Assembly: GCA_949126835.1 (NCBI GenBank)
Contig: OX421500.1
Coordinates: 26,873,731-26,937,730, forward strand
Source: Anisus vortex
Taxonomy: Eukaryota; Mollusca; Gastropoda; Planorbidae
Direction: 5' to 3'
Length of the DNA: 64,000 bases
In this document: piece by piece, positions 1 through 11,238 of the stretch
How the letters are laid out: every line of letters begins with the position of its first letter
How positions within the stretch are numbered: the stretch's first letter is position 1
The notes under the pieces: generated by a model
What the model was told of the DNA's origin: nothing
The model's input: only the letters and a program-made list of their open reading frames with translations
The model's database searches: none
Program-made: the position numbers and the translations under genes

Positions 1-1902
1 AATACAAGTTAATAATTTCTATTACATTGAACATTCCACTGTAATAAAAACTCTCTCGTCCATTTAATTATAAACTAATATCTTTTACATTTGTAATCAA
101 ACAACAAAAGAAAAAATCACTTAATGTCTATGCAGACACGACTTATTTTTTTCATAAGGAGAAAAAAAACCCAACGTTCTGATAGAACACATGCTAGGCC
201 TAACTCAATTACAAAACAAAAAAAAAATACTAGCCCTGACCTAATTTCACTTTACAACAAAATTTTATTGCTTCGACAGTATGTTTGTAGGCTGGCTAAC
301 ACATTAAACTTTAAACAATACTGTCTGTGTCAAAACCCAAAATTTCTAGGTCAGTATTCCGCACTCTCTCTCTCTATTCCTTTTTTCACCCTCTCATTCT
401 CAATTGATTCTAACAATATTGACATCGCTATGCAAATTTACCTCATCACAGCCTAGGTCAAAGAAAATAAATCTCTACGCGATTAAATAGTTATCGTATT
501 AAATGAGCATTCTTTAACAACTTATTATCTCAATATTAAATTCATTTATGTTATTTTGAGAACATTAAACATAGTCTGTTCACGAATTAAAATAGTTTAT
601 AGACAATTTCATTAAAAATATTTCAATCTTTCATTTTACCATGACCTTTCGACGTCATTATTTTCTTTTTAAAAGAGTTCACATTGAAACATTCTATCTT
701 TCATGCAGACATGGATTTACTTGAAACAAATTTGGTTAATTTACTTAATTAACTATCAATCAAAGCAGATTATATTATCTTCATACAATCTTAGTACTAA
801 ATAGTAAGTACTTATTTTCTTTTAATTACATTAAAGACATTTCAAATACAATATTATTGAAGTAGAAAAGATAAAAGCATAGGCTACTATTAATTTTTTT
901 TCAGAGCGAAATCAATGTAACAATTTATGTACAAAACAAACTGCTAGTTTGACTGGTGTGGTAAAACATTCCATTTCCAATCTTTTCAGTGGTGTACATT
1001 GCTCTTTTCCATTTTCCATAAAGGTTTTATTGATTAGGTTCTAGGTTCTCCTGTTACTTCACAGTGTTCAGGTCTACCCAATCTTTTGATTGTCAGTACA
1101 ATTCATTCAATCTATTTTAACTCATACAGAAAAAAAATAGATTAGTTTTACAATCTTGACATGAAATCCTTAATTAATAATACATTAGTTTAACATTGGT
1201 ATGTCAACATTATAAATTTTCAACCATGAAATTCTCAATCATTCTGGTTTACAGTGTCAAATCAGTGGCACATATCCTAAATTTATACAAACAAGGATAC
1301 AAAGTTTTATTAGTTTCTACTTCTGGTCTGCTTTTCATGTAACAGTATCCTAAAAGTGAAAAATCATATATAATACATTTCTTGGAATTCTTGTTAGTCA
1401 TAGTTCTGTCTTGCTGCAACTATTTTTACCCTACATTATCATACATTCAATGATAATATAACAAATGAATAAATTAACATAGAAGAAATTTGCATCTTGA
1501 CTCAGTGCAATTATTTCAACAACAGTACATGATAAAATAAATTTCCATAGTACAATCATAAAACATTTCTCCATACTTTAGTGATAGAAAAATTCTCTTT
1601 TCTTAAAACCATTTACATCTTTTTCAATCAAATTATCCTCTCTGCCAAATGTTTCAATTATCATTTCCAGAGATTCTCAAACATATCTTATAATCAGTCC
1701 ACATTTATAATGTCCTCTGATTTAGAAACCAATTCTGCGGATAAAACTGATCTTTTTCTCTTATAGCAATTATTTTAATGCTCAAACTAACAAGTTTGTT
1801 TAGAAATATCACACTAGAATGATATTTACTCTAACAATACTTTTACTCATTCCTTTTTCTTCACAAGTAAGGGATTTAGTTTTAAAATAGTAAGTTTGGT
1901 AA
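1..1902 (-). other. 3' non-coding tail of array unit 1 (partial)
   Basis: AT-rich sequence downstream of the gag stop on the minus strand, cut by the window start. No minus-strand ORF above 60 codons is present. Short + strand ORFs here (124-456, 1581-1766) recur unchanged in every unit but have no recognisable domain. The tail may hold packaging or regulatory sequence, or the remains of lost genes. I see no direct sign of either. Confidence 0.6.
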
Positions 1903-4671
1903 CTAACTATCAGTGAATTTGTCATTCAATTCATCCTGTACTCCAGGCATAAATTTTACAATAAAGAGTAACAATGTTAACAACATCAAGCTTATTCCAA
2001 TTGTTTTCAGAAGGTAAGGCTTTATCATTTTCAAATGATATAATATTTTTGCCTTTCTTTCATCACACAACAATGGCATCTGCATGTGAGCAGTGTACAA
2101 TTTTTTTCTAACAAAAACAGTTATGTCAGACAAAAAAATTATGTACTTATCTAGGTACTTGATCAGCCCAAGGAGGTCCAATTCGGTCTGCCATTCCTCT
2201 GGAAGTAGTTTGAGTGGTCCTCGGACAGTGGGTCCAAAGATTGGTCCATAGGCTCCTCGACTTTCCGGATAGGATTCAGTTATCACCTCATGCTCCAGGC
2301 ATAAGTTCTTTAGTACTGGATTGAAGAGTTCCGAGGCGAAGTTGGTCCTTCGATCTGTCGGTATGGATTGTGGTAACCCATAGCTTTTGGTAGTTTCGGT
2401 CCAGCTCTCCGCACTCGTTTCTTCAGTGATGCTCCTCCAATCTTCATCTGTACCGGCAACTGCAGGTTTGCATTGTTGTTTGTTCATGCTGTGGTCTATC
2501 TGTTCATAGACATCATTAGTAGGAGTTTCTTTATCGTCGACAGCTTTCTCATGCAACTGTAGCAACTCTGGGTCTACTTTCTGTTCAGCAGTCAATTCAT
2601 TTTGTGATGACTTCTTTGATTGATCATTTCCTTTCGGACAATTTTCAATCATGGAGAAAATAGTAGTATCAAGTTCCACTTCTTCTTCCTCTTTCTTCTC
2701 TCGTGGGAGAATTTCTTCTTTCTTTTTCTTTTCTTGTGAGAGAATTTCTTCTTTCTTTTTCTGTGGTGTCATACCATTTATGACATCACCTACAGGATAA
2801 AGTTCTTTTCCTTTTCCTGTCTCCACCATAGGACTAGGGTCTGGATTTTCCTTCACAATCAGTTCAGGTCTCACCCTCCCTTTCGCCAAATCATTTGCTA
2901 GGATAACAGATATGCCCTCAACAGGAAGTTTTGATATTACTCCAACTGTCACATATCCTGTCACCAAGTCAGATGTGAGGTATATCCTATGTAGAGGTAT
3001 TTCTTCTTTCCATTCAAAACCTCTCAATAGGACAGTCTGTCCTGTCAATGTATTATCATTCAATGGTAATACATCTTTAAGCAGCAGTGTTAATGATGCT
3101 CCTGTGTCTCGTAATATTTTTACGGACTTCAGTGGTCCTTCCTTTTGTAAGGCCACACAACCTTCACTAATGAACGGTTGAAAACTGCACAGGGTCTCTG
3201 TGTCAATTTTATTCTTCCCTTGACCATGACTTTCGGGTGTTGTTTCATCTTTCGATGACTTCAGACTCTTGTTCGAGTCAAAAATACTTTGGTCTACTTT
3301 CTCGTCTCTGTGGACTTGGACAATTAATCCAATAGTAGCCATTCTGTATTTATAATCAGGATATTTATCCTCATTATCTTCAGTTGTAGATTTCTCTACC
3401 TTCTGACTTTTGCTCTCAGGCAAATCCACCCTCAGTGTTTCTGGTTTAGAAGAATCTTTCTTCGAATTCAGTTCGTTTGTATTTTCGCTTTCTTGTACAT
3501 TCTGTATTTGTGCATGTCTGACGCACATGACCACTTTATTAGGTCCTTTTTCTTTTCTTATACTCCAACAGTCTTCTATGTTATGTCCTGTTCTTTTACA
3601 AAAAGTACATTGGACGTTTTTGTTGACAGGTTTCTTATTCTCATCATTTTGTTTCACAAAATGCTCTTTTTCACGATGTTGTTTTTGTGTGTTTTCTCCT
3701 TGCCGTTGTGATCTATTAAAATTCTTTCCATCAGCTGTTTTATGACACAGTGCATACTGTTCAGCTAAATCAGCAGCCTTATGTGGGTCAGTGATATCAC
3801 GCTCGGATAAATACATTCTTATATCCGGCCTCACTTTGTTAATAAAATCCTCTAACAGAATGATATCTTTCATTTCTTTTAATGTGGAGATATTTCTGGA
3901 TTTTATCCACTGATCCATTAACTTTTCTTCTGCTCTAAGGAAGTCTAAGTGTGTTTGGTAAGGGGACATTGTGTACTGACGGAACCTTTTCCGATAACTT
4001 TCCGGTATTTGGTTATAGGCTTTAAGTACGGTGTCTTTAATGATTTCATAATCATTTAAATTCTCCTCTTTTAACAATAGAACACAATCTCTTGCCCTTC
4101 CCTGAGTAAAAGCTGTTCTGACTAATATTCCCCATTTATCTTCTGGGAACTTAAAATCTCTGCAAGAAATTTCAAAGGTCTGGAAGAAATTAGCTATTTC
4201 ACTTTCTTTATCAATGTAGGTAGGGGCTAGCTTTTTCCATCTGGCCATCTCTACATCATTATGAGATTCTTTTTTAGTAGCTCCTATCTTCGCCAGTTCT
4301 ATTCTTTCCTGACTTTCTGTTTCTCTTTGACTTTTCTTATCTCTTTCCTGACTTTCTATTTCTAGACGTCTTTGTTCCACCTCAAGACGTTTTTGTTCCA
4401 TCTCCATTTCCATCCGTTTCATTTCTAACTGAAATCTAAACTGTTCTGACATAGATTTCGACGTCTGACCTTCAACTTGATATCCCTCCGCGCTTGATTC
4501 TACTTTCAACTTTCCACTCGCAATCAACACATCTTTTATCTGCTGTGTCAACACAGTCCTCGATGGTGTAGTCTCAGTAACTTCTATCTTTAAGATCTCA
4601 GCGATCTCTTTTAACTTCTTTATTGATAAAGTTTTCAGAACTTCTTCTTCTGGATTTTCAATAAATTCCAT
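1903..4671 (-). CDS. Gag-protease-like polyprotein with C-terminal membrane segment, array copy 1
   Basis: This 922-residue ORF shows, in order: a charged coiled coil rich in Glu, Arg and Met (about 77-130); a capsid segment whose part 223-306 reads like a SCAN domain (YRKRFRQ, then alternating leucine helices ending in AADLAEQY); a CX2CX4HX4C zinc knuckle (C355, C358, H363, C368); an aspartic-protease-like segment with RDTGAS (D522) and ILAND (about 590); Lys/Glu repeats (637-666); and integrase scraps around D773 (SIPTDRRTNF) and 814-886. The integrase zinc finger, first Asp and catalytic Glu are missing, so integrase cannot work. Residues about 890-908 form a hydrophobic segment, likely a membrane helix, followed by a short acidic tail. 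RT and RNase H are absent. The ATG follows a leader with an in-frame stop. Copy 1 alone has Ala at 149. Gag assembly is known for the family; membrane anchoring is inference. Confidence 0.85.
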   Translation of the reverse strand: MEFIENPEEEVLKTLSIKKLKEIAEILKIEVTETTPSRTVLTQQIKDVLIASGKLKVESSAEGYQVEGQTSKSMSEQFRFQLEMKRMEMEMEQKRLEVEQRRLEIESQERDKKSQRETESQERIELAKIGATKKESHNDVEMARWKKLAPTYIDKESEIANFFQTFEISCRDFKFPEDKWGILVRTAFTQGRARDCVLLLKEENLNDYEIIKDTVLKAYNQIPESYRKRFRQYTMSPYQTHLDFLRAEEKLMDQWIKSRNISTLKEMKDIILLEDFINKVRPDIRMYLSERDITDPHKAADLAEQYALCHKTADGKNFNRSQRQGENTQKQHREKEHFVKQNDENKKPVNKNVQCTFCKRTGHNIEDCWSIRKEKGPNKVVMCVRHAQIQNVQESENTNELNSKKDSSKPETLRVDLPESKSQKVEKSTTEDNEDKYPDYKYRMATIGLIVQVHRDEKVDQSIFDSNKSLKSSKDETTPESHGQGKNKIDTETLCSFQPFISEGCVALQKEGPLKSVKILRDTGASLTLLLKDVLPLNDNTLTGQTVLLRGFEWKEEIPLHRIYLTSDLVTGYVTVGVISKLPVEGISVILANDLAKGRVRPELIVKENPDPSPMVETGKGKELYPVGDVINGMTPQKKKEEILSQEKKKKEEILPREKKEEEEVELDTTIFSMIENCPKGNDQSKKSSQNELTAEQKVDPELLQLHEKAVDDKETPTNDVYEQIDHSMNKQQCKPAVAGTDEDWRSITEETSAESWTETTKSYGLPQSIPTDRRTNFASELFNPVLKNLCLEHEVITESYPESRGAYGPIFGPTVRGPLKLLPEEWQTELDLLGLIKYLDKYIIFLSDITVFVRKKLYTAHMQMPLLCDERKAKILYHLKMIKPYLLKTIGISLMLLTLLLFIVKFMPGVQDELNDKFTDS

Positions 4672-4842
4672 TCTTTAGTTAAGAGATTTATAAAATGTAA
4701 ATTTCCAACTTACGTTTTTCCAATCGGAAGAATAATTTCAGCGTTCTTAGGCTTGCTCAGTAGGTCACGGCTCCAACACACAACACAACACAACTTGAAT
4801 ATATGCTTCACTATACAACTATATCGGACGCAGCCCGCAAAC
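4672..4842 (-). promoter_or_regulatory. 5' leader of array unit 1 with putative splice donor and PBS position
   Basis: This is the 171 bp between LTR and gag ATG. On the minus strand GTAAGT lies at 4713-4708, about 37 nt before the ATG. The surrounding 12 nt (TTCCAACTTACG on the + strand) also occur before gag in the other LTR element of this window. Just inside the LTR the minus strand reads TGCGGGCTGCGTCCG. This is where a tRNA primer site is expected, but it does not start with the usual TGG. The primer tRNA cannot be named. Confidence 0.45.
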
Positions 4843-5468
4843 TGTTATGGCCCTCTTTATGATGATGACTATTATTACGACTCGTTAAATCGGATTCAAT
4901 GCATATAGTTGTATCTTTATTAGAAGTCTCTAGATTCTGCTAATCTGTAGCCCAAGCTAGGGGTTCCTTGACTGACAGGTCTATGCAGCAATGTAGTTAT
5001 ATTCGTGATAATTATCTTCAACACCTTTCTCAACAATGATAGATCACACAACTCCAGTTGTTGAATAAACAATTTTATTTAAATTGTAGACTCAATATAA
5101 ACGATCAATAAACTTCATCAACTGATGGCAACATAAGTTTCAATACAATGGCATACAATATACAAATGAATATAGCGACTTCACTCGACAAACTTCCGAA
5201 CTGAACTAACTTTAAGGAGGTCGGAACTTTACAAAGAAAACTATCATCGAAGATTCTACAGGGTCTTAATACGCATTTTAACCTCTTTCTCTATAATTAC
5301 TACGATCCAGAATTATCCTCCAATTTCCACGGGATTTGAACGAATTATTTTATTTAAACTGCCCTCAGGGCATAAAGGTCAAACCTTGGTCGCCTTGGAC
5401 TCTGATACGCACTTGTTAAGAGGTCAATGCCTTACTACGTCATTCATTTATGACCGAGATTCGTAACA
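4843..5468 (-). repeat. LTR between array units 1 and 2 (626 bp)
   Basis: The ends are TGTTA and TAACA, a perfect 5-bp inverted terminal repeat. The right edge is fixed because the last copy of this block stops matching its flank exactly after TAACA (22778). On the + strand the next bases, cgaccacccttaaaa (5469-5483), read on the minus strand as a purine-rich tract ending at TGTTACG, as expected for a polypurine tract. The minus strand of the LTR contains AATAAA-type signals. The left edge is predicted from TGTTA and the adjacent leader. Confidence 0.75.
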
Positions 5469-7672
5469 CGACCACCCTTAAAAGTTTTATAATTATTTCT
5501 TTTACATTTGAAAAAATGTTAATTTTAAGGAATAATTATAAAAGAAAATATTCCGGGGAAAACAATACAGTTCAATTGGCGATCCCAATAATTCAATCGA
5601 ACTGATAACAATAACATAATAATATATGCAATATAAATTCATCTTATCAAATGGCTTAACTATAGTCATTCAATCATTCAATTTTTAATTCAAAACAATG
5701 GACAATTAAATTGTTTATCTAAATCTTGTATACAAGAAAAATACATAATCATTCTTAATAGATATAATATAATACAAGTTAATAATTTCTATTACATTGA
5801 ACATTCCACTGTAATAAAAACTCTCTCGTCCATTTAATTATAAACTAATATCTTTTACATTTGTAATCAAACAACAAAAGAAAAAATCACTTAATGTCTA
5901 TGCAGACACGACTTATTTTTTTCATAAGGAGAAAAAAAACCCAACGTTCTGATAGAACACATGCTAGGCCTAACTCAATTACAAAACAAAAAAAAAATAC
6001 TAGCCCTGACCTAATTTCACTTTACAACAAAATTTTATTGCTTCGACAGTATGTTTGTAGGCTGGCTAACACATTAAACTTTAAACAATACTGTCTGTGT
6101 CAAAACCCAAAATTTCTAGGTCAGTATTCCGCACTCTCTCTCTCTATTCCTTTTTTCACCCTCTCATTCTCAATTGATTCTAACAATATTGACATCGCTA
6201 TGCAAATTTACCTCATCACAGCCTAGGTCAAAGAAAATAAATCTCTACGCGATTAAATAGTTATCGTATTAAATGAGCATTCTTTAACAACTTATTATCT
6301 CAATATTAAATTCATTTATGTTATTTTGAGAACATTAAACATAGTCTGTTCACGAATTAAAATAGTTTATAGACAATTTCATTAAAAATATTTCAATCTT
6401 TCATTTTACCATGACCTTTCGACGTCATTATTTTCTTTTTAAAAGAGTTCACATTGAAACATTCTATCTTTCATGCAGACATGGATTTACTTGAAACAAA
6501 TTTGGTTAATTTACTTAATTAACTATCAATCAAAGCAGATTATATTATCTTCATACAATCTTAGTACTAAATAGTAAGTACTTATTTTCTTTTAATTACA
6601 TTAAAGACATTTCAAATACAATATTATTGAAGTAGAAAAGATAAAAGCATAGGCTACTATTAATTTTTTTTCAGAGCGAAATCAATGTAACAATTTATGT
6701 ACAAAACAAACTGCTAGTTTGACTGGTGTGGTAAAACATTCCATTTCCAATCTTTTCAGTGGTGTACATTGCTCTTTTCCATTTTCCATAAAGGTTTTAT
6801 TCATTAGGTTCTAGGTTCTCCTGTTACTTCACAGTGTTCAGGTCTACCCAATCTTTTGATTGTCAGTACAATTCATTCAATCTATTTTAACTCATACAGA
6901 AAAAAAATAGATTAGTTTTACAATCTTGACATGAAATCCTTAATTAATAATACATTAGTTTAACATTGGTATGTCAACATTATAAATTTTCAACCATGAA
7001 ATTCTCAATCATTCTGGTTTACAGTGTCAAATCAGTGGCACATATCCTAAATTTATACAAACAAGGATACAAAGTTTTATTAGTTTCTACTTCTGGTCTG
7101 CTTTTCATGTAACAGTATCCTAAAAGTGAAAAATCATATATAATACATTTCTTGGAATTCTTGTTAGTCATAGTTCTGTCTTGCTGCAACTATTTTTACC
7201 CTACATTATCATACATTCAATGATAATATAACAAATGAATAAATTCACATAGAAGAAATTTGCATCTTGACTCAGTGCAATTATTTCAACAACAGTACAT
7301 GATAAAATAAATTTCCATAGTACAATCATAAAACATTTCTCCATACTTTAGTGATAGAAAAATTCTCTTTTCTTAAAACCATTTACATCTTTTTCAATCA
7401 AATTATCCTCTCTGCCAAATGTTTCAATTATCATTTCCAGAGATTCTCAAACATATCTTATAATCAGTCCACATTTATAATGTCCTCTGATTTAGAAACC
7501 AATTCTGCGGATAAAACTGATCTTTTTCTCTTATAGCAATTATTTTAATGCTCAAACTAACAAGTTTGTTTAGAAATATCACACTAGAATGATATTTACT
7601 CTAACAATACTTTTACTCATTCCTTTTTCTTCACAAGTAAGGGATTTAGTTTTAAAATAGTAAGTTTGGTAA
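5469..7672 (-). other. Polypurine tract and 3' non-coding tail of array unit 2
   Basis: This 2.2-kb AT-rich tail lies between the gag stop and the next LTR. It begins (+ strand) with the reverse complement of a polypurine tract. No credible ORF or RNA gene is seen. It differs from unit 1 at only a few bases, for example at about 6806 and 7245. Confidence 0.6.
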
Positions 7673-10441
7673 CTAACTATCAGTGAATTTGTCATTCAAT
7701 TCATCCTGTACTCCAGGCATAAATTTTACAATAAAGAGTAACAATGTTAACAACATCAAGCTTATTCCAATTGTTTTCAGAAGGTAAGGCTTTATCATTT
7801 TCAAATGATATAATATTTTTGCCTTTCTTTCATCACACAACAATGGCATCTGCATGTGAGCAGTGTACAATTTTTTTCTAACAAAAACAGTTATGTCAGA
7901 CAAAAAAATTATGTACTTATCTAGGTACTTGATCAGCCCAAGGAGGTCCAATTCGGTCTGCCATTCCTCTGGAAGTAGTTTGAGTGGTCCTCGGACAGTG
8001 GGTCCAAAGATTGGTCCATAGGCTCCTCGACTTTCCGGATAGGATTCAGTTATCACCTCATGCTCCAGGCATAAGTTCTTTAGTACTGGATTGAAGAGTT
8101 CCGAGGCGAAGTTGGTCCTTCGATCTGTCGGTATGGATTGTGGTAACCCATAGCTTTTGGTAGTTTCGGTCCAGCTCTCCGCACTCGTTTCTTCAGTGAT
8201 GCTCCTCCAATCTTCATCTGTACCGGCAACTGCAGGTTTGCATTGTTGTTTGTTCATGCTGTGGTCTATCTGTTCATAGACATCATTAGTAGGAGTTTCT
8301 TTATCGTCGACAGCTTTCTCATGCAACTGTAGCAACTCTGGGTCTACTTTCTGTTCAGCAGTCAATTCATTTTGTGATGACTTCTTTGATTGATCATTTC
8401 CTTTCGGACAATTTTCAATCATGGAGAAAATAGTAGTATCAAGTTCCACTTCTTCTTCCTCTTTCTTCTCTCGTGGGAGAATTTCTTCTTTCTTTTTCTT
8501 TTCTTGTGAGAGAATTTCTTCTTTCTTTTTCTGTGGTGTCATACCATTTATGACATCACCTACAGGATAAAGTTCTTTTCCTTTTCCTGTCTCCACCATA
8601 GGACTAGGGTCTGGATTTTCCTTCACAATCAGTTCAGGTCTCACCCTCCCTTTCGCCAAATCATTTGCTAGGATAACAGATATGCCCTCAACAGGAAGTT
8701 TTGATATTACTCCAACTGTCACATATCCTGTCACCAAGTCAGATGTGAGGTATATCCTATGTAGAGGTATTTCTTCTTTCCATTCAAAACCTCTCAATAG
8801 GACAGTCTGTCCTGTCAATGTATTATCATTCAATGGTAATACATCTTTAAGCAGCAGTGTTAATGATGCTCCTGTGTCTCGTAATATTTTTACGGACTTC
8901 AGTGGTCCTTCCTTTTGTAAGGCCACACAACCTTCACTAATGAACGGTTGAAAACTGCACAGGGTCTCTGTGTCAATTTTATTCTTCCCTTGACCATGAC
9001 TTTCGGGTGTTGTTTCATCTTTCGATGACTTCAGACTCTTGTTCGAGTCAAAAATACTTTGGTCTACTTTCTCGTCTCTGTGGACTTGGACAATTAATCC
9101 AATAGTAGCCATTCTGTATTTATAATCAGGATATTTATCCTCATTATCTTCAGTTGTAGATTTCTCTACCTTCTGACTTTTGCTCTCAGGCAAATCCACC
9201 CTCAGTGTTTCTGGTTTAGAAGAATCTTTCTTCGAATTCAGTTCGTTTGTATTTTCGCTTTCTTGTACATTCTGTATTTGTGCATGTCTGACGCACATGA
9301 CCACTTTATTAGGTCCTTTTTCTTTTCTTATACTCCAACAGTCTTCTATGTTATGTCCTGTTCTTTTACAAAAAGTACATTGGACGTTTTTGTTGACAGG
9401 TTTCTTATTCTCATCATTTTGTTTCACAAAATGCTCTTTTTCACGATGTTGTTTTTGTGTGTTTTCTCCTTGCCGTTGTGATCTATTAAAATTCTTTCCA
9501 TCAGCTGTTTTATGACACAGTGCATACTGTTCAGCTAAATCAGCAGCCTTATGTGGGTCAGTGATATCACGCTCGGATAAATACATTCTTATATCCGGCC
9601 TCACTTTGTTAATAAAATCCTCTAACAGAATGATATCTTTCATTTCTTTTAATGTGGAGATATTTCTGGATTTTATCCACTGATCCATTAACTTTTCTTC
9701 TGCTCTAAGGAAGTCTAAGTGTGTTTGGTAAGGGGACATTGTGTACTGACGGAACCTTTTCCGATAACTTTCCGGTATTTGGTTATAGGCTTTAAGTACG
9801 GTGTCTTTAATGATTTCATAATCATTTAAATTCTCCTCTTTTAACAATAGAACACAATCTCTTGCCCTTCCCTGAGTAAAAGCTGTTCTGACTAATATTC
9901 CCCATTTATCTTCTGGGAACTTAAAATCTCTGCAAGAAATTTCAAAGGTCTGGAAGAAATTAGCTATTTCACTTTCTTTATCAATGTAGGTAGGGACTAG
10001 CTTTTTCCATCTGGCCATCTCTACATCATTATGAGATTCTTTTTTAGTAGCTCCTATCTTCGCCAGTTCTATTCTTTCCTGACTTTCTGTTTCTCTTTGA
10101 CTTTTCTTATCTCTTTCCTGACTTTCTATTTCTAGACGTCTTTGTTCCACCTCAAGACGTTTTTGTTCCATCTCCATTTCCATCCGTTTCATTTCTAACT
10201 GAAATCTAAACTGTTCTGACATAGATTTCGACGTCTGACCTTCAACTTGATATCCCTCCGCGCTTGATTCTACTTTCAACTTTCCACTCGCAATCAACAC
10301 ATCTTTTATCTGCTGTGTCAACACAGTCCTCGATGGTGTAGTCTCAGTAACTTCTATCTTTAAGATCTCAGCGATCTCTTTTAACTTCTTTATTGATAAA
10401 GTTTTCAGAACTTCTTCTTCTGGATTTTCAATAAATTCCAT
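7673..10441 (-). CDS. Gag-protease-like polyprotein, array copy 2
   Basis: This is an intact 922-codon copy of the ORF described at 1903-4671. It has the same coiled coil, SCAN-like capsid segment, CCHC knuckle, RDTGAS protease segment, integrase scars and C-terminal hydrophobic helix. It differs from copy 1 only by Val instead of Ala at residue 149. Val is shared with copies 3 and 4, so Ala is probably the derived state. There is no frameshift or stop. Confidence 0.85.
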   Translation of the reverse strand: MEFIENPEEEVLKTLSIKKLKEIAEILKIEVTETTPSRTVLTQQIKDVLIASGKLKVESSAEGYQVEGQTSKSMSEQFRFQLEMKRMEMEMEQKRLEVEQRRLEIESQERDKKSQRETESQERIELAKIGATKKESHNDVEMARWKKLVPTYIDKESEIANFFQTFEISCRDFKFPEDKWGILVRTAFTQGRARDCVLLLKEENLNDYEIIKDTVLKAYNQIPESYRKRFRQYTMSPYQTHLDFLRAEEKLMDQWIKSRNISTLKEMKDIILLEDFINKVRPDIRMYLSERDITDPHKAADLAEQYALCHKTADGKNFNRSQRQGENTQKQHREKEHFVKQNDENKKPVNKNVQCTFCKRTGHNIEDCWSIRKEKGPNKVVMCVRHAQIQNVQESENTNELNSKKDSSKPETLRVDLPESKSQKVEKSTTEDNEDKYPDYKYRMATIGLIVQVHRDEKVDQSIFDSNKSLKSSKDETTPESHGQGKNKIDTETLCSFQPFISEGCVALQKEGPLKSVKILRDTGASLTLLLKDVLPLNDNTLTGQTVLLRGFEWKEEIPLHRIYLTSDLVTGYVTVGVISKLPVEGISVILANDLAKGRVRPELIVKENPDPSPMVETGKGKELYPVGDVINGMTPQKKKEEILSQEKKKKEEILPREKKEEEEVELDTTIFSMIENCPKGNDQSKKSSQNELTAEQKVDPELLQLHEKAVDDKETPTNDVYEQIDHSMNKQQCKPAVAGTDEDWRSITEETSAESWTETTKSYGLPQSIPTDRRTNFASELFNPVLKNLCLEHEVITESYPESRGAYGPIFGPTVRGPLKLLPEEWQTELDLLGLIKYLDKYIIFLSDITVFVRKKLYTAHMQMPLLCDERKAKILYHLKMIKPYLLKTIGISLMLLTLLLFIVKFMPGVQDELNDKFTDS

Positions 10442-10612
10442 TCTTTAGTTAAGAGATTTATAAAATGTAAATTTCCAACTTACGTTTTTCCAATCGGAAG
10501 AATAATTTCAGCGTTCTTAGGCTTGCTCAGTAGGTCACGGCTCCAACACACAACACAACACAACTTGAATATATGCTTCACTATACAACTATATCGGACG
10601 CAGCCCGCAAAC
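10442..10612 (-). promoter_or_regulatory. 5' leader of array unit 2
   Basis: Same 171-bp leader as in unit 1, with ACTTAC (minus-strand GTAAGT) at 10478-10483 upstream of the gag ATG and the same candidate primer-site region next to the LTR. Confidence 0.4.
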
Positions 10613-11238
10613 TGTTATGGCCCTCTTTATGATGATGACTATTATTACGACTCGTTAAATCGGATTCAATGCATATAGTTGTATCTTTATTAGAAGTCTC
10701 TAGATTCTGCTAATCTGTAGCCCAAGCTAGGGGTTCCTTGACTGACAGGTCTATGCAGCAATGTAGTTATATTCGTGATAATTATCTTCAACACCTTTCT
10801 CAACAATGATAGATCACACAACTCCAGTTGTTGAATAAACAATTTTATTTAAATTGTAGACTCAATATAAACGATCAATAAACTTCATCAACTGATGGCA
10901 ACATAAGTTTCAATACAATGGCATACAATATACAAATGAATATAGCGACTTCACTCGACAAACTTCCGAACTGAACTAACTTTAAGGAGGTCGGAACTTT
11001 ACAAAGAAAACTATCATCGAAGATTCTACAGGGTCTTAATACGCATTTTAACCTCTTTCTCTATAATTACTACGATCCAGAATTATCCTCCAATTTCCAC
11101 GGGATTTGAACGAATTATTTTATTTAAACTGCCCTCAGGGCATAAAGGTCAAACCTTGGTCGCCTTGGACTCTGATACGCACTTGTTAAGAGGTCAATGC
11201 CTTACTACGTCATTCATTTATGACCGAGATTCGTAACA
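10613..11238 (-). repeat. LTR between array units 2 and 3
   Basis: 626-bp copy with TGTTA and TAACA ends, essentially identical to the LTR at 4843-5468. It is the only LTR between two gag genes. Confidence 0.75.

Noticed and set aside
124..456. 110-codon + strand ORF repeated in every array unit
   Set aside because: It has no recognisable domain and lies antisense in the element's non-coding tail. Its identity among units simply reflects the recent amplification.
2912..3745. + strand ORFs opposite gag (also in the other units)
   Set aside because: They are antisense shadows of the conserved minus-strand Gag-protease frame, which carries all recognisable motifs.
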